Shown: piece after piece, positions 24,613 to 32,711 of the stretch
Layout: the number at the start of each line of letters is the position of its first letter
Numbering within the stretch: position 1 is the first letter of the stretch
Assembly: GCF_019429485.1 (NCBI RefSeq)
Contig: NZ_JAHXZN010000009.1
Location: forward strand, 62,001-126,000
DNA from: Sphingomonas citri
GTDB taxonomy: Bacteria > Pseudomonadota > Alphaproteobacteria > Sphingomonadales > Sphingomonadaceae
DNA: 64,000 nt
Direction of reading: 5' to 3'
Program-made: the position numbers and the translations under genes
The notes under the pieces: model-generated
What the model was told of the DNA's origin: nothing
The model's database searches: none
The model's input: only the letters and a program-made list of their open reading frames with translations

Positions 24613-25473
24613 TCACCTCCTTCCTCCCCCTCCCCTCTCTCCCGCCTCGAGCGCCTCGGCCCAGTCGTTGAACGGCGCAGGCGGAAAGTCCGCCTCGATC
24701 ACGCGCTCGTCGGTCGCATAGCGCGCGGCGCTACGCGCGACCGCGCGCCGTCCGGCCAGGTCGTTGTCGCCTGCGAGGATCAGCTTCGTCACCGTGGACG
24801 GAATCGTCAGCACGTCGAGCCGGCGCGAGCCGAGCGACGCCCAACACGGCAGCCCGCGCAGCAGCGACCAGGCGCGGGCGGTCTCGAAGCCCTCGGCGAG
24901 GCCGATGGTCGGAGCCAACCCGCCCCCTCGCCACGCCCCAGAGCCGAGCGTCCCGAGGGTCGCCTTCTCGGTGTAAGCCGCACTCCCCGGATCAAGGAAG
25001 ATTCGTTGGAAAGCGACCAGGCGCTGTGCTTCGCGGACCGCCACAAGGAGGGCGGGCTTGAACACCGTACGGGGCTTGGGACCGAGCGGGCACCGTGCGT
25101 GAAATCGCACGTCGGTGGGTAGCGGCAGAAGGAAGCGCGAGGCGAGGTAGCGCTCAGCGCATGTTCCGGGCACAGGTCGCGCCTCACTCCAGAGCCGTTC
25201 GATGTTGGCAGTGCCGGCTGCGCGTGGCGCCTCCGGCGGCTCATAGCGTCGGCCCAACGGGATACGGTCGAGCTCGCGCAGGACGTCGATGGGGTCGCAA
25301 CCGGCGAAGCAGGTGACGAGCAGCCCGCGATCGCCCTGCCGGAGCGAGAGGCTGGGTGTACCATCAGCGTGCGCAGGGCAGCGGCAGGTTGCCACGTTAC
25401 CGTGCCAGGATCCTCCGAGCGCCCCAACGAGATCCACCAGCTTCTGCGACGGACGGTTGGCAATGATGGCCAT
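24613..25473 (-). CDS. Toprim domain protein with CHC2-like zinc motif (primase-like), 286 aa
   Basis: N-terminal zinc-finger pattern Cys30-x-Cys32-xx-His35 with Cys55 and Cys59 (TCRCPAHADGTPSL, VTCFAGCD), like DnaG-type CHC2 domains. The C-terminal half has the Toprim signature: LAEGFETARA (catalytic Glu, about residue 190) and LAGDNDLAGRRA (Asp pair, about 230). Such proteins act as primases or primase-like enzymes on plasmids and phages and can prime the incoming strand. The gene lies 35 bp upstream of the DarB-like gene on the same strand; its tail is glycine-rich. Confidence 0.82.
   Translation of the reverse strand: MAIIANRPSQKLVDLVGALGGSWHGNVATCRCPAHADGTPSLSLRQGDRGLLVTCFAGCDPIDVLRELDRIPLGRRYEPPEAPRAAGTANIERLWSEARPVPGTCAERYLASRFLLPLPTDVRFHARCPLGPKPRTVFKPALLVAVREAQRLVAFQRIFLDPGSAAYTEKATLGTLGSGAWRGGGLAPTIGLAEGFETARAWSLLRGLPCWASLGSRRLDVLTIPSTVTKLILAGDNDLAGRRAVARSAARYATDERVIEADFPPAPFNDWAEALEAGERGGGGRR
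24616..24643 (-). repeat. purine-rich leader element, copy 8 (before the DarB-like gene)
   Basis: Minus-strand core GAGAGGGGAGGGGGAGGAAG, 38 bp before the start at 24577, overlapping the end of the Toprim gene; followed by hairpin CTGCC-GGAT-GGCAG. Confidence 0.6.
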
Positions 25474-25485
25474 GGCTTGCCTCCA

Positions 25486-25707
25486 TCAGCACTTCGCGGC
25501 GGGGACGCCGGCGATGGTGTAGAGCGCGACGGATTCGTCAGCGAAATAGGCTGCGATCAGCTCAGCGTCGTTTTCGGCGTCCGATGCCTCAGGCGTTCGC
25601 TCACGGACGTAGTCCGCCAGCGCCTCGCGTGCGGCCTGTTCGGTCGGATGGAAGGCGACGATGTCCTTTCGGCCACGGTCGCGGATGACAAGCACGATAC
25701 GTTGCAT
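25486..25707 (-). CDS. hypothetical protein, 73 aa
   Basis: Small protein with a beta-start (MQRIVLVIRDRG) then an acidic helix (AAREALADYVRERTPEASDA). It lies 12 bp upstream of the Toprim gene and is probably its operon partner. No family recognised. The 236-bp gap on its 5' side carries the leader element and no other gene. Confidence 0.6.
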   Translation of the reverse strand: MQRIVLVIRDRGRKDIVAFHPTEQAAREALADYVRERTPEASDAENDAELIAAYFADESVALYTIAGVPAAKC

Positions 25708-25783
25708 GGTGGAGAGACCCCGTGCCTGGGCGGCGGTGACGCAGCCCGTATTGAAGGGAGAACAAGGCCACCCGAGCAGCCCG

Positions 25784-25800
25784 CTCCTTCCCTCCCTCTC
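25784..25800 (-). repeat. purine-rich leader element, copy 9 (before the 73-aa gene)
   Basis: Minus-strand GAGAGGGAGGGAAGGAG, 76 bp before the start at 25707, more distant than the other copies. Confidence 0.45.
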
Positions 25801-25943
25801 CGCTCCATCTCTACCCCTGTAGAATGGGGTGCTACTTAGTGCCGGTCCGTTTACCGGGTGCTAAAGCCTGCGCTCGTAGGCTGCCTTGGAACTAGAATCG
25901 ATCGGCGCCTGTTTGTCGACACGCGCTTTCAAAAGAGGTGTGG

Positions 25944-26213
25944 ATGTCGCAGTTTTCGGCCATCGAGATTGCCAATTGGATCGCAATCTACCTGGCGGCC
26001 GGCATCTGCTGCGCCATCGCGATGGCGCTTTCGGTCACTGTGACTTTGCAAGGGCTCTGGAAAGACAAGATCTGGCAGGATGCCCGTACTGTTCGCGGAG
26101 CGGTTCTTCTTCTGCCGAAGGCTTGGTGGCGCTGGCAGAAGCTGTATTTGTTGTCGACGCCGGTGACACTCGGCATCGTCGGTTCCTTCGCCGCGACCAT
26201 GAGCTGGTCCTGA
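25944..26213 (+). CDS. small membrane protein, 89 aa
   Basis: Two hydrophobic segments (residues 9-33 and about 68-85) separated by a basic/Trp-rich loop (RTVRGAVLLLPKAWWRWQK). ATG at 25944 with AGAGGTG at good spacing; the in-frame GTG 6 bp upstream is less likely. Unknown family. Convergent with the DUF1173 gene. Confidence 0.6.
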   Translation: MSQFSAIEIANWIAIYLAAGICCAIAMALSVTVTLQGLWKDKIWQDARTVRGAVLLLPKAWWRWQKLYLLSTPVTLGIVGSFAATMSWS

Positions 26214-26217
26214 TCCG

Positions 26218-27510
26218 CTACAGCGCGAGCGCCGCGGCGATGCGTACCGGCGCTGCGTCATCCTCGATGTCAGCGGGAGTGAGGCTTAGCAGCTCGCCCA
26301 TGTGGCGCATGCGCGGATGCGTAATTGCCTTGGCAGCGTGATACTCATCGGTGTCGAAGCCCATCGCCTCCACCACGATCGTGCGCAACTCGCCCGTCAC
26401 CCGCGATCGTCCTTCAAGCACGAAGTCAGGCCGGCACGGGCCATCGGGCGTCATCGTGTCGAAGAGCGGCTTGCCGATCGCGAGATCGATGCCACTGCCG
26501 CGGAGCATCCGCTGCGTCTCGAGGATCCGCTTGAGCACCTTCCGCTCGAAGTCAGACTCTACCGGCACGAACAGCCGTCCGTTATAGATTGGCTGTGCAT
26601 AGGCGCGCAGCGGTGCGTAGCCATGCGCCTCCGGGTATTCGCCGGCGACCACCAGGACGAGGAAGGGCCCGCTGATGCGGTTGCCGCGGATCGAGGGAGA
26701 CTGGACGCGGTTCGCGATGTGGACCGGTAGGCCATCGGGGACGTGGATCTCGTGACCTTGGACGGCCGGCGCATAGAGAAGCACGAAACCCTGCGGCGCG
26801 TGCGCCTTCGGCCAGTTCGGCGCCAGGCTACGTAGCGTGGCATAAACGACATTTGCCTCGAGCGGGCGGGCATGGGTCCAGAGCGCGCGTGCCAGCTCGA
26901 TCCCTGGCGCAATCTCGATCTTGCCCGCTGCCCGCATGATGGCGGCGAACCCTTCCTTGATCGACCAGTCCGGGCCAGCGCCTAGCGGAGGCACGCTGTT
27001 CGAGCCCGCCGTGTCCATCAGCCGCCAGAGCAAACGAGCAAGCCGCGGGGTCGAGGCGTTGCGTGTGCGGTCGTCGTGGCTGTCTTCCTCGGGACGCTGG
27101 GCGAGCTTCTCCGGCGCTGGCCGGAGCACCTCGAAGAACCCCGCTGGTGGATCGGTTGGCGTGTTGTGGGAGCGCACCTCAGTGATGCGGTTGGTGACCT
27201 GGTCGCGGAAAAAGGGGCACTCCGGACGATGCTCCGGCCGCTTCTCGCTCGTGAGGCGTCGCAGATAGTAGGTCTCGGCCTCCGACAGGAACGCAGGGGT
27301 GAGGATCGGCGGGCGCTTGTCCGCGCCGAGGCAGCTGCAAGCGATCCAGCGATGGCCTATGCGTGCGTTCTGAACCAGCGTGATCCCGGCCTGCTCATCG
27401 TGGAACGAGCCCTCTCCCACGTACCATCGCACCAACGCCTCCCGGAGTTGAGGCGGAAGAGGGATGCGGTTTGGGCCTTGTCCGTCAGTGTCGCGATGGA
27501 TCAACCACAT
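26218..27510 (-). CDS. DUF1173 family protein, 430 aa
   Basis: N-terminal zinc-binding-like region GHRWIACSCLGADKR followed by LRRLTSEKRPEHRPECPFF has the Cys/His spacing I recall for DUF1173, a family frequent on alphaproteobacterial plasmids. The last third resembles a DUF1173 C-terminal nuclease-like fold: DLAIGKPLFD, PDFVLEGRSRVTGELRTIVVEAMGFD, with acidic and Glu residues as in PD-(D/E)XK enzymes, though catalysis is not proven. ATG at 27510; further upstream extension is low-complexity. Confidence 0.72.
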   Translation of the reverse strand: MWLIHRDTDGQGPNRIPLPPQLREALVRWYVGEGSFHDEQAGITLVQNARIGHRWIACSCLGADKRPPILTPAFLSEAETYYLRRLTSEKRPEHRPECPFFRDQVTNRITEVRSHNTPTDPPAGFFEVLRPAPEKLAQRPEEDSHDDRTRNASTPRLARLLWRLMDTAGSNSVPPLGAGPDWSIKEGFAAIMRAAGKIEIAPGIELARALWTHARPLEANVVYATLRSLAPNWPKAHAPQGFVLLYAPAVQGHEIHVPDGLPVHIANRVQSPSIRGNRISGPFLVLVVAGEYPEAHGYAPLRAYAQPIYNGRLFVPVESDFERKVLKRILETQRMLRGSGIDLAIGKPLFDTMTPDGPCRPDFVLEGRSRVTGELRTIVVEAMGFDTDEYHAAKAITHPRMRHMGELLSLTPADIEDDAAPVRIAAALAL

Positions 27511-27625
27511 GCTCGAAGAGACCTTCCGGCACGGTTTAGAGGGCAGTTTCGGCTCGGTTGGCCGTCTTGACAAGCTCGAATAGCTTCTGCCCACTCCTTT
27601 AAAGCGACGATTTCAGGAGGTTATT

Positions 27626-28513
27626 GTGCGGCGAACGATCGTTCGAGCAGCTCTAATAGGTGTGGTGCTGACCGGCACGGCGAACGCCGCGAACCGGAAG
27701 CAGCAGTCATCCAGACGGGTCGAGTTGATTTCGATGACTGCTTTACCAACCGCGGGGAGCGACGGCGTCGCGGTTCCATCATCCGACGTCGGGGTAGATA
27801 CGGCCCTTCCTGCCGAGTTCGCCGTCCACGATCTCAGTCGACGGTACGTCGAGTATCGTATGAAGCGCGAACTGGCAGGTCTCGTAAAAGCCGCTCCTGT
27901 GTCTCAGGCCACGTTCGCCACGATCCCCACCTCGTCATCGATCGCAGTGCCTGGCTGGATGCGAGCAAATATCCAGACGATCGCCGCGCCCCCCTTCGTT
28001 CCAGGCTGCGCCCCACTGACTTACCGACCGTCGGGATTTCTGTCTCGGGAGGCCGAAGGTCGACGCGCGGCCTATTACGGCATGATGAGCTCGATCGCGT
28101 GCGAGCATGGTATCCCAACGGGCTTGTTCGATGCGATGATCATTCGGGAGAGCCGTTACAATCCGCTCGCCGTTTCGCCGAGGAACGCCTTCGGCTTCGC
28201 GCAGTTGATGCCCGGGACGGCGGCTGGGCTTGGGGTTGATCGCCTCGATCCGTATCAGAACATGCGCGGCGGGGCGCGCTACCTGCGTCAGCAGCTCGAC
28301 AACTTCGGCCGGGTCCAATTGGCGCTCGCCGCCTACAATGCCGGTCCTGGTCGTGTTCGTGATGGCCTGGTACCCCGGATTGCAGAGACCCAGGCTTATG
28401 TCACCGACATCATCGCCAACTGGTCGCGGCTGACCGCCTCGCCGGAGTCGACCGTGCTTCCCTCACCCCTCCCGCGGTCACCTCGCCGATCGATCTCGGT
28501 TTCACGATTCTAA
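27626..28513 (+). CDS. lytic transglycosylase (VirB1-like), 295 aa
   Basis: GTG start with AGGAGG 6 bp upstream; signal peptide at residues 1-21. The C-terminal SLT domain is clear: catalytic Glu175 in MIIRESRYNPLA, AFGFAQLMPGTAAGLGV, DPYQNMRGGARYLRQQL and ALAAYNAGPGRV. It cuts peptidoglycan to let the transfer machinery cross the wall, like VirB1 or F-plasmid Orf169. It is separated from the tra operon by the replicon, so it is regulated apart from it. Confidence 0.9.
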   Translation: MRRTIVRAALIGVVLTGTANAANRKQQSSRRVELISMTALPTAGSDGVAVPSSDVGVDTALPAEFAVHDLSRRYVEYRMKRELAGLVKAAPVSQATFATIPTSSSIAVPGWMRANIQTIAAPPFVPGCAPLTYRPSGFLSREAEGRRAAYYGMMSSIACEHGIPTGLFDAMIIRESRYNPLAVSPRNAFGFAQLMPGTAAGLGVDRLDPYQNMRGGARYLRQQLDNFGRVQLALAAYNAGPGRVRDGLVPRIAETQAYVTDIIANWSRLTASPESTVLPSPLPRSPRRSISVSRF

Positions 28514-28523
28514 CTTCTCTAGC

Positions 28524-29417
28524 TTACGCTGCGAGCATACGCGTGCTGTCGCCTTTACGAGGACGCATCACAACAACGCTACGTACCTTCTTTCGCTTTC
28601 GGCCAAGGCTATCAATCGCGGGCTCGTCCTCGATGATGTCACGAAGCTCAACACGGTACTCAGGGATGCGATCCTCAGCCTCAATCTCCTTTAAGGTGTT
28701 CTTCAGCTTCTTGATTGTCGCGCTGGATCCAATCTTCTGAGCGAAACGCTCGATAGACATTTCATGCTCGTCCTCTCGGGCGTAGCAGTGTGCAAGCTCA
28801 TAGAGCCGGCGTTCATAGAGGCTCAGGCGGAAATAGTCATCGTGATACTGATAAATTTCGCGGTCTCTCGTGATCGCGCGATAGAGCCATTCGCAGAGGA
28901 TGACTTTAACGAACTCCAGTTGGTCCGAGCCGTCGGGCATGCGACGGGTCGTCGAAACCGCTTCCGAGAACCATGAGAACCAGCCCTTGCTGCCAGCGTT
29001 GCCGGTCCGAATGTTCGTCTTGATCTGGGTGCCTTGCAGTCGGCCCAACGCCTCTTGAAAGCGATCATAATCCCGCTTCGAGGGACGCGACACTCCGGTT
29101 GCGCGGAAAAAGTCGTGCGCCGCAAAGACGACCGCGTTGTCGACCCGCTCGCCGCGGCGATGGCGAGCGTTGATATGCGAGATCGCGTAAAGAACAATCT
29201 CTTTGTCGTACATGGTCGCGATTCCGCCACCGCTGGGCCGAATTTCGATGCTTATGCCCTCGATCTCGTGAACCTGGGGCTCGGTCTGCGGCTTCTTTGC
29301 AAGCGAGAAGAGTGGATAATCCATGATGCTTCGCTCGCCCCGGACCTTGCCCTGCAGCGGGCTGTCTAGGTCGAGCAGGTTGAGTTGTGCATTATCGGCT
29401 GTGGTGAGCGCGCCCAT
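28524..29417 (-). CDS. repA: replication initiator protein A (RepA, RPA family), 297 aa
   Basis: Matches the replication initiator A family of alphaproteobacterial plasmids: IMDYPLFSLAKKPQ, MYDKEIVLYAISHINARHRRG, FFRATGVSRPSKRDYDRFQE, QIKTNIRTG and YFRLSLYERRLYELAHCYAR, then winged-helix-like segments. It binds iterons and melts the origin. ATG at 29417 with GAGGAA upstream; a longer in-frame start is unlikely. Iteron copies lie just upstream, in the gap to repC. Confidence 0.88.
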   Translation of the reverse strand: MGALTTADNAQLNLLDLDSPLQGKVRGERSIMDYPLFSLAKKPQTEPQVHEIEGISIEIRPSGGGIATMYDKEIVLYAISHINARHRRGERVDNAVVFAAHDFFRATGVSRPSKRDYDRFQEALGRLQGTQIKTNIRTGNAGSKGWFSWFSEAVSTTRRMPDGSDQLEFVKVILCEWLYRAITRDREIYQYHDDYFRLSLYERRLYELAHCYAREDEHEMSIERFAQKIGSSATIKKLKNTLKEIEAEDRIPEYRVELRDIIEDEPAIDSLGRKRKKVRSVVVMRPRKGDSTRMLAA

Positions 29418-29487
29418 AGCATTCCTCGCATGTCGACGGTTGTGGTTATAGCCGGAAGCTGCGCCGGAGGGGAGGGTCGAGGCCACA

Positions 29488-29864
29488 GGGTTCCTAAAAG
29501 CACGAAGATTCGAGCCCTTGCGGGTCGACGTCGACGGGTTCTCAACCGGAAGGAGCCGCTCACTGCGGATTTCTTCCGCAGGCTCGTGCTTTTAGGAACC
29601 GTACCACACGTCTGGACCTAACCCGTGAAAATCGGCCGCTTTTCCCACGACGATGCCCTGCCCGCCCGACCTGCGGATCGACCGCTCGCTCCAGGGGGCC
29701 GATGATTAACCACGGCGTTCCGGAGGTCGTCTCGTCGTTGGGCAGACACGGTTCCCAAAAGCACGAGACCTTTTGGCCACTTTCCGTGCGGAACGGCCTT
29801 ATCGCGAGGGTTGGAGCGCTCCCAGACGCGCAGAAACAGGTCGGAGCTCGTGCTTTTAGGAACC
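29488..29864. repeat. iteron cluster A (four copies, mixed orientation)
   Basis: Four copies of TCGTGCTTTTRGGAACC: 29488-29506 and 29750-29766 as the reverse complement, 29584-29600 and 29848-29864 on the plus strand. They alternate in orientation and lie between repA and the end of repC, so they likely control repA or form part of the origin. Confidence 0.8.
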
Positions 29865-29894
29865 CTATCCCGATGTTCCCGGACTGTGTTCGCG

Positions 29895-31250
29895 TCACCG
29901 CGACGCGTCCGGCCGGCGAGCCTCCGTGGCGCGGCGGAGCAACCGATTCGCGATCAGTCCGATGCTTCCTTCGGGAGCGCCGGCGGCAAGCGCGCGCATA
30001 CCGTCGCTTCGTGTTCGGTCTTTCAGGCCGAACATGGTCTTCCCTAGCCGGAGTTCGGCGTTCGTTGCCTTCTTGGTCATGCCGCGCAGGTACGCGCCGG
30101 GTTGCAACACCTCCCCGGACCGGTGCTTTTCGACGGTCGCGATCACCGCGGCCGCTGCGCCGCGCTGCCCCATGACGCGGCAGGCCTCACGCCATGCTGA
30201 TGAGGCGATCCGGTGCTGACCGCTTAGACGCTCGGCTAGCGCGATCACGTTGCCCCACGTCGCCGGCGCGTAATCGAGCGATTGGAGTAACTCGGGCGCC
30301 GCCTCCCGGATGAAGGTCGGATCGACACCGTGTTTCTCGAGGTCGCTTTCCACTTCGGTCTGAGGCTGGGCGAGGCGGACGTCGTAATCTTCACTACTCC
30401 TGATCGACAAGCCGCTACTGTGATCTGCGGTAGCAGATTGGAGTTGAGTTGTAGTTGTAGAAAGGGTGTCATTCGGATCGTCCGGCCATGAATTTTCATT
30501 CGGATTCTGAGGCATCGTTTGTCCGGCTAGGGCTTCGTGAAGAGCAGTCTCGAGAGCACGCCGACGTTCCTCAAGCTGCTGGACGCAAGCTTCGATCATG
30601 GGAATGTCGCGGCTGCCTCTGATCCGTTCGGCCGCCATACGTGCCAGCGCGATCTCGTCCTCCGGTCTGAAGCCGCGATACGCCACGTCGAGCGCGGTCT
30701 GCGCTATCGAACGAATGCCGCGTCGGGCCGAAGCTAAGCGTCGGGCGAGCTCGTCAATGCGCTTGTCCTCGGCAGCGCCTCGGGCGGCGACTTCGAGAAA
30801 CTCGCGATACCGGGCTCCGAGCGGGCTGAGGATGATGCCGTAAGCCCAGACGATGTTACCATTTCGGTCGCGGTGACCGCCGCGGTTACCGTTTGGGCTG
30901 TCTCGGAAGGTGACGAGGCCGAGCTCTTGCGCCTTGTTGAGGATTTTCTGGACCTGGCGAACTGAGATGCCGAGCAAGTGTGACAGCTTATCGTTGCGCG
31001 GCCAGACGGTTGGAATATGCCCGGCACGCCAGTCCTGAGGCATCGACCAGCTGAACATCAGGTCGATTACCTGAACAACGCGATTTGGGAAGCCAAGATA
31101 GACGGCGGCCCGTTTCATCGCAGAAAGGACGTGCGCCGGCGTGGTGTCCTTTTCTAGGCCAGAAAATTGGTCAGCAACGGCCAACGCGGCCGCGTTGTGC
31201 TGATCGAAGCGGCGCAGGCCCGCCCCTGGGCGTTGGGCGCAAGCGGTCAT
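29895..31250 (-). CDS. repC: RepC-like replication initiator, 451 aa
   Basis: Resembles RepC of repABC plasmids: LSAMKRAAVYLGFPNRVVQVIDLMFSW (from about residue 40), DWRAGHIPTVWPRNDKLSHL, LGISVRQVQKILNKAQELGL (DNA-binding helices), RDSPNGNRGGHRDRNG and the C-terminal PGAYLRGMTKKATNAELRLG. Middle residues 260-320 are a low-complexity, Ser/Thr-rich linker. ATG at 31250 with GGGAGAA; an upstream start is possible. No repA/repB partition genes precede it, which is unusual. An antisense RNA candidate lies in its leader. Confidence 0.8.
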   Translation of the reverse strand: MTACAQRPGAGLRRFDQHNAAALAVADQFSGLEKDTTPAHVLSAMKRAAVYLGFPNRVVQVIDLMFSWSMPQDWRAGHIPTVWPRNDKLSHLLGISVRQVQKILNKAQELGLVTFRDSPNGNRGGHRDRNGNIVWAYGIILSPLGARYREFLEVAARGAAEDKRIDELARRLASARRGIRSIAQTALDVAYRGFRPEDEIALARMAAERIRGSRDIPMIEACVQQLEERRRALETALHEALAGQTMPQNPNENSWPDDPNDTLSTTTTQLQSATADHSSGLSIRSSEDYDVRLAQPQTEVESDLEKHGVDPTFIREAAPELLQSLDYAPATWGNVIALAERLSGQHRIASSAWREACRVMGQRGAAAAVIATVEKHRSGEVLQPGAYLRGMTKKATNAELRLGKTMFGLKDRTRSDGMRALAAGAPEGSIGLIANRLLRRATEARRPDASR

Positions 31251-31353
31251 TCGGTTCTCCCTGACGGGAGCCCGTGCGGACAAGCAAAGCGGTGGCGCGA
31301 ACCCACGCGCGGTGGCGTTGCGATGTCGGGAGCAGCCGGCTAAGGAAGAGTTG

Positions 31354-31407
31354 CCACACGCGTCCTAGCGACTTCTCGGAAGGCCCGCCTAGTGTCGGGC
31401 CTTTCTT
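31354..31407 (+). ncRNA. candidate antisense RNA opposing the repC leader
   Basis: Plus-strand, opposite the repC 5' leader. Promoter-like TTGCGA (31318-31323), 17-bp spacer, TAAGGA (31341-31346, weak -10), start near 31354, and a terminator at 31381-31407: about 54 nt in all, close to the size of the repABC ctRNA. Inferred from position and terminator only; no expression evidence. Confidence 0.4.
31381..31407 (+). terminator. rho-independent terminator on the plus strand, upstream of repC
   Basis: AGGCCCG and CGGGCCT form a 7-bp stem with an 8-nt loop, followed by TTTCTTGTTT. On the plus strand there is no gene ending here, so it fits a short antisense transcript. Confidence 0.6.
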
Positions 31408-31534
31408 GTTTGCACGGGTCTCCTCTTTATCTTCGGTTTTACCGGCCAAGCGGACGGCAGCGAGGTGCTGATCGCGGGAAGTCTCGCGGAAGTCGAAGTT
31501 AGCGGCAGCGCACTTGGCCGTCGCCAGGCGAGTT

Positions 31535-31845
31535 TCGTGCTTTTAGGAACCCTGTGCTACTTTTGTTCGTGCTTTTGAGAACCCTGTCCGGGAGCGGCTC
31601 GTGCTTTCAGGAACCGCGTCTCGGCGGGCACACGTGCTTTTGGGAACCCGGTTGAGTCGCCGGATCGTGCCTTTAGGAACTGTGCCCCGCACCGAGTCGC
31701 ATGGCGCTCCGATTCGGCCTCGTGCTTTTGGGAACCCTGCGCGGCATCGACAGCTGGGATGCGAGTGCTCGTCGTGCTTTTGGGAACTCTGTTGGCTACG
31801 CTCCCGGGATTCGCCTTGCTGAACGCCGCCGTGTTTTGAGGAACC
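31535..31845 (+). repeat. iteron cluster B (eight direct copies)
   Basis: Eight plus-strand copies of TCGTGCTTTTRGGAACC and variants starting at 31535, 31567, 31599, 31632, 31665, 31720, 31772 and 31829. The first five are spaced 32-33 bp (about three helical turns), the last three gaps are 52-57 bp (about five turns). The last copy lacks one base. This is a probable replication origin; 31846-32106 beyond it is AT-richer, holds no clear gene, and contains short inverted repeats (CCAAC/GTTGG at 32089-32105). Confidence 0.85.
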
Positions 31846-32106
31846 CGATCATCGAACTCCGCGTAGGTCACCTAATCACGCCGGTTCTGGGACGCTGCGC
31901 CGGATATCCTAACCAGCGGAGGAAACCGGTTTGGCTCCAACACAAGAGACGGCCAATCGCTATGCGCCGGTGCTCTTTGCATGTACGGCCTGCGCTGGCC
32001 TCAATAAAGCGAGCAGCGTAACCCTCGACCCGCTATTTTCGTGCCAATGAGTTAAAAAATGAAACTCTGCTAGGGCGGTATTCTCTGGCCAACTTAAAAT
32101 GTTGGA

Positions 32107-32604
32107 CTAGTATCTAGTATGGTCAATGCGGTCGTCTTTGCGCTGCATGAGGTCAGTGTAGAGGTCCTTCAGCATTTCGAAGATGGCCTTCTGCACCTTC
32201 AAGCCATGTTCGCGGCGAATATCGCCAAACTCCAGCCCTTCGACGACGTCCACAAGCGAGGCTATTTTCGTCGCGAGGCCGCCGAATACAACGGCGATGA
32301 GGCTTACGACTACCTCCATTTCTCGGCTTGTGACCGGAGCCTTATCCCGGATCACTTCCTGTGCAAGCGCAGCTTCAAGCTCGCCGACGCCGAGTGAGGC
32401 GAGGATCGCTTGAGCCTCGACCATAGTGATTGGAAGCCGATCCTCTTCCCTCAAAATGCGATTAATACGGCTGCGGCTGTACCCGGTGCGCGCTGCCAAA
32501 CTTCGTTGACTGACGCCAACGTTGTCCATTTTCGAGACAATAAAGTCCGCAATCGTGTAGGGTCTACTCGACGGCGGGTCGACTTCGTGCTGAAGTACCT
32601 CCAT
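32107..32604 (-). CDS. helix-turn-helix (XRE-like) protein, 165 aa
   Basis: Residues 15-75 form an HTH of the phage-repressor type: TIADFIVSKMDNVGVSQRSL, ARTGYSRSRINRILREED. The C-terminal half has a hydrophobic stretch (VVVSLIAVVFGGLATKIASL) then an amphipathic tail, possibly for membrane contact or oligomerisation. The gene is less GC-rich than its neighbours, suggesting separate acquisition. RBS GGGAGGG. It may regulate replication or transfer, since it sits between them. Confidence 0.7.
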   Translation of the reverse strand: MEVLQHEVDPPSSRPYTIADFIVSKMDNVGVSQRSLAARTGYSRSRINRILREEDRLPITMVEAQAILASLGVGELEAALAQEVIRDKAPVTSREMEVVVSLIAVVFGGLATKIASLVDVVEGLEFGDIRREHGLKVQKAIFEMLKDLYTDLMQRKDDRIDHTRY

Positions 32605-32711
32605 CTGCCTATCCCTCCCGGATGACCACGTACAGGGATAACCGCATCAGCTGGGTTTGCAAACCTGCCGCAAACGTCATTTTAACCTATGCATGCGCTT
32701 CGCGCTCTTAG

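Noticed and set aside
31171..31449. Possible leader peptide overlapping the repC start
   Set aside because: TTG start without a clear ribosome site, and most of it is offset shadow of the repC 5' end.
31535..31845. CRISPR-like array
   Set aside because: The 17-bp repeats are too short, spacing is 32-57 bp with phasing typical of iterons, and no cas gene is present.
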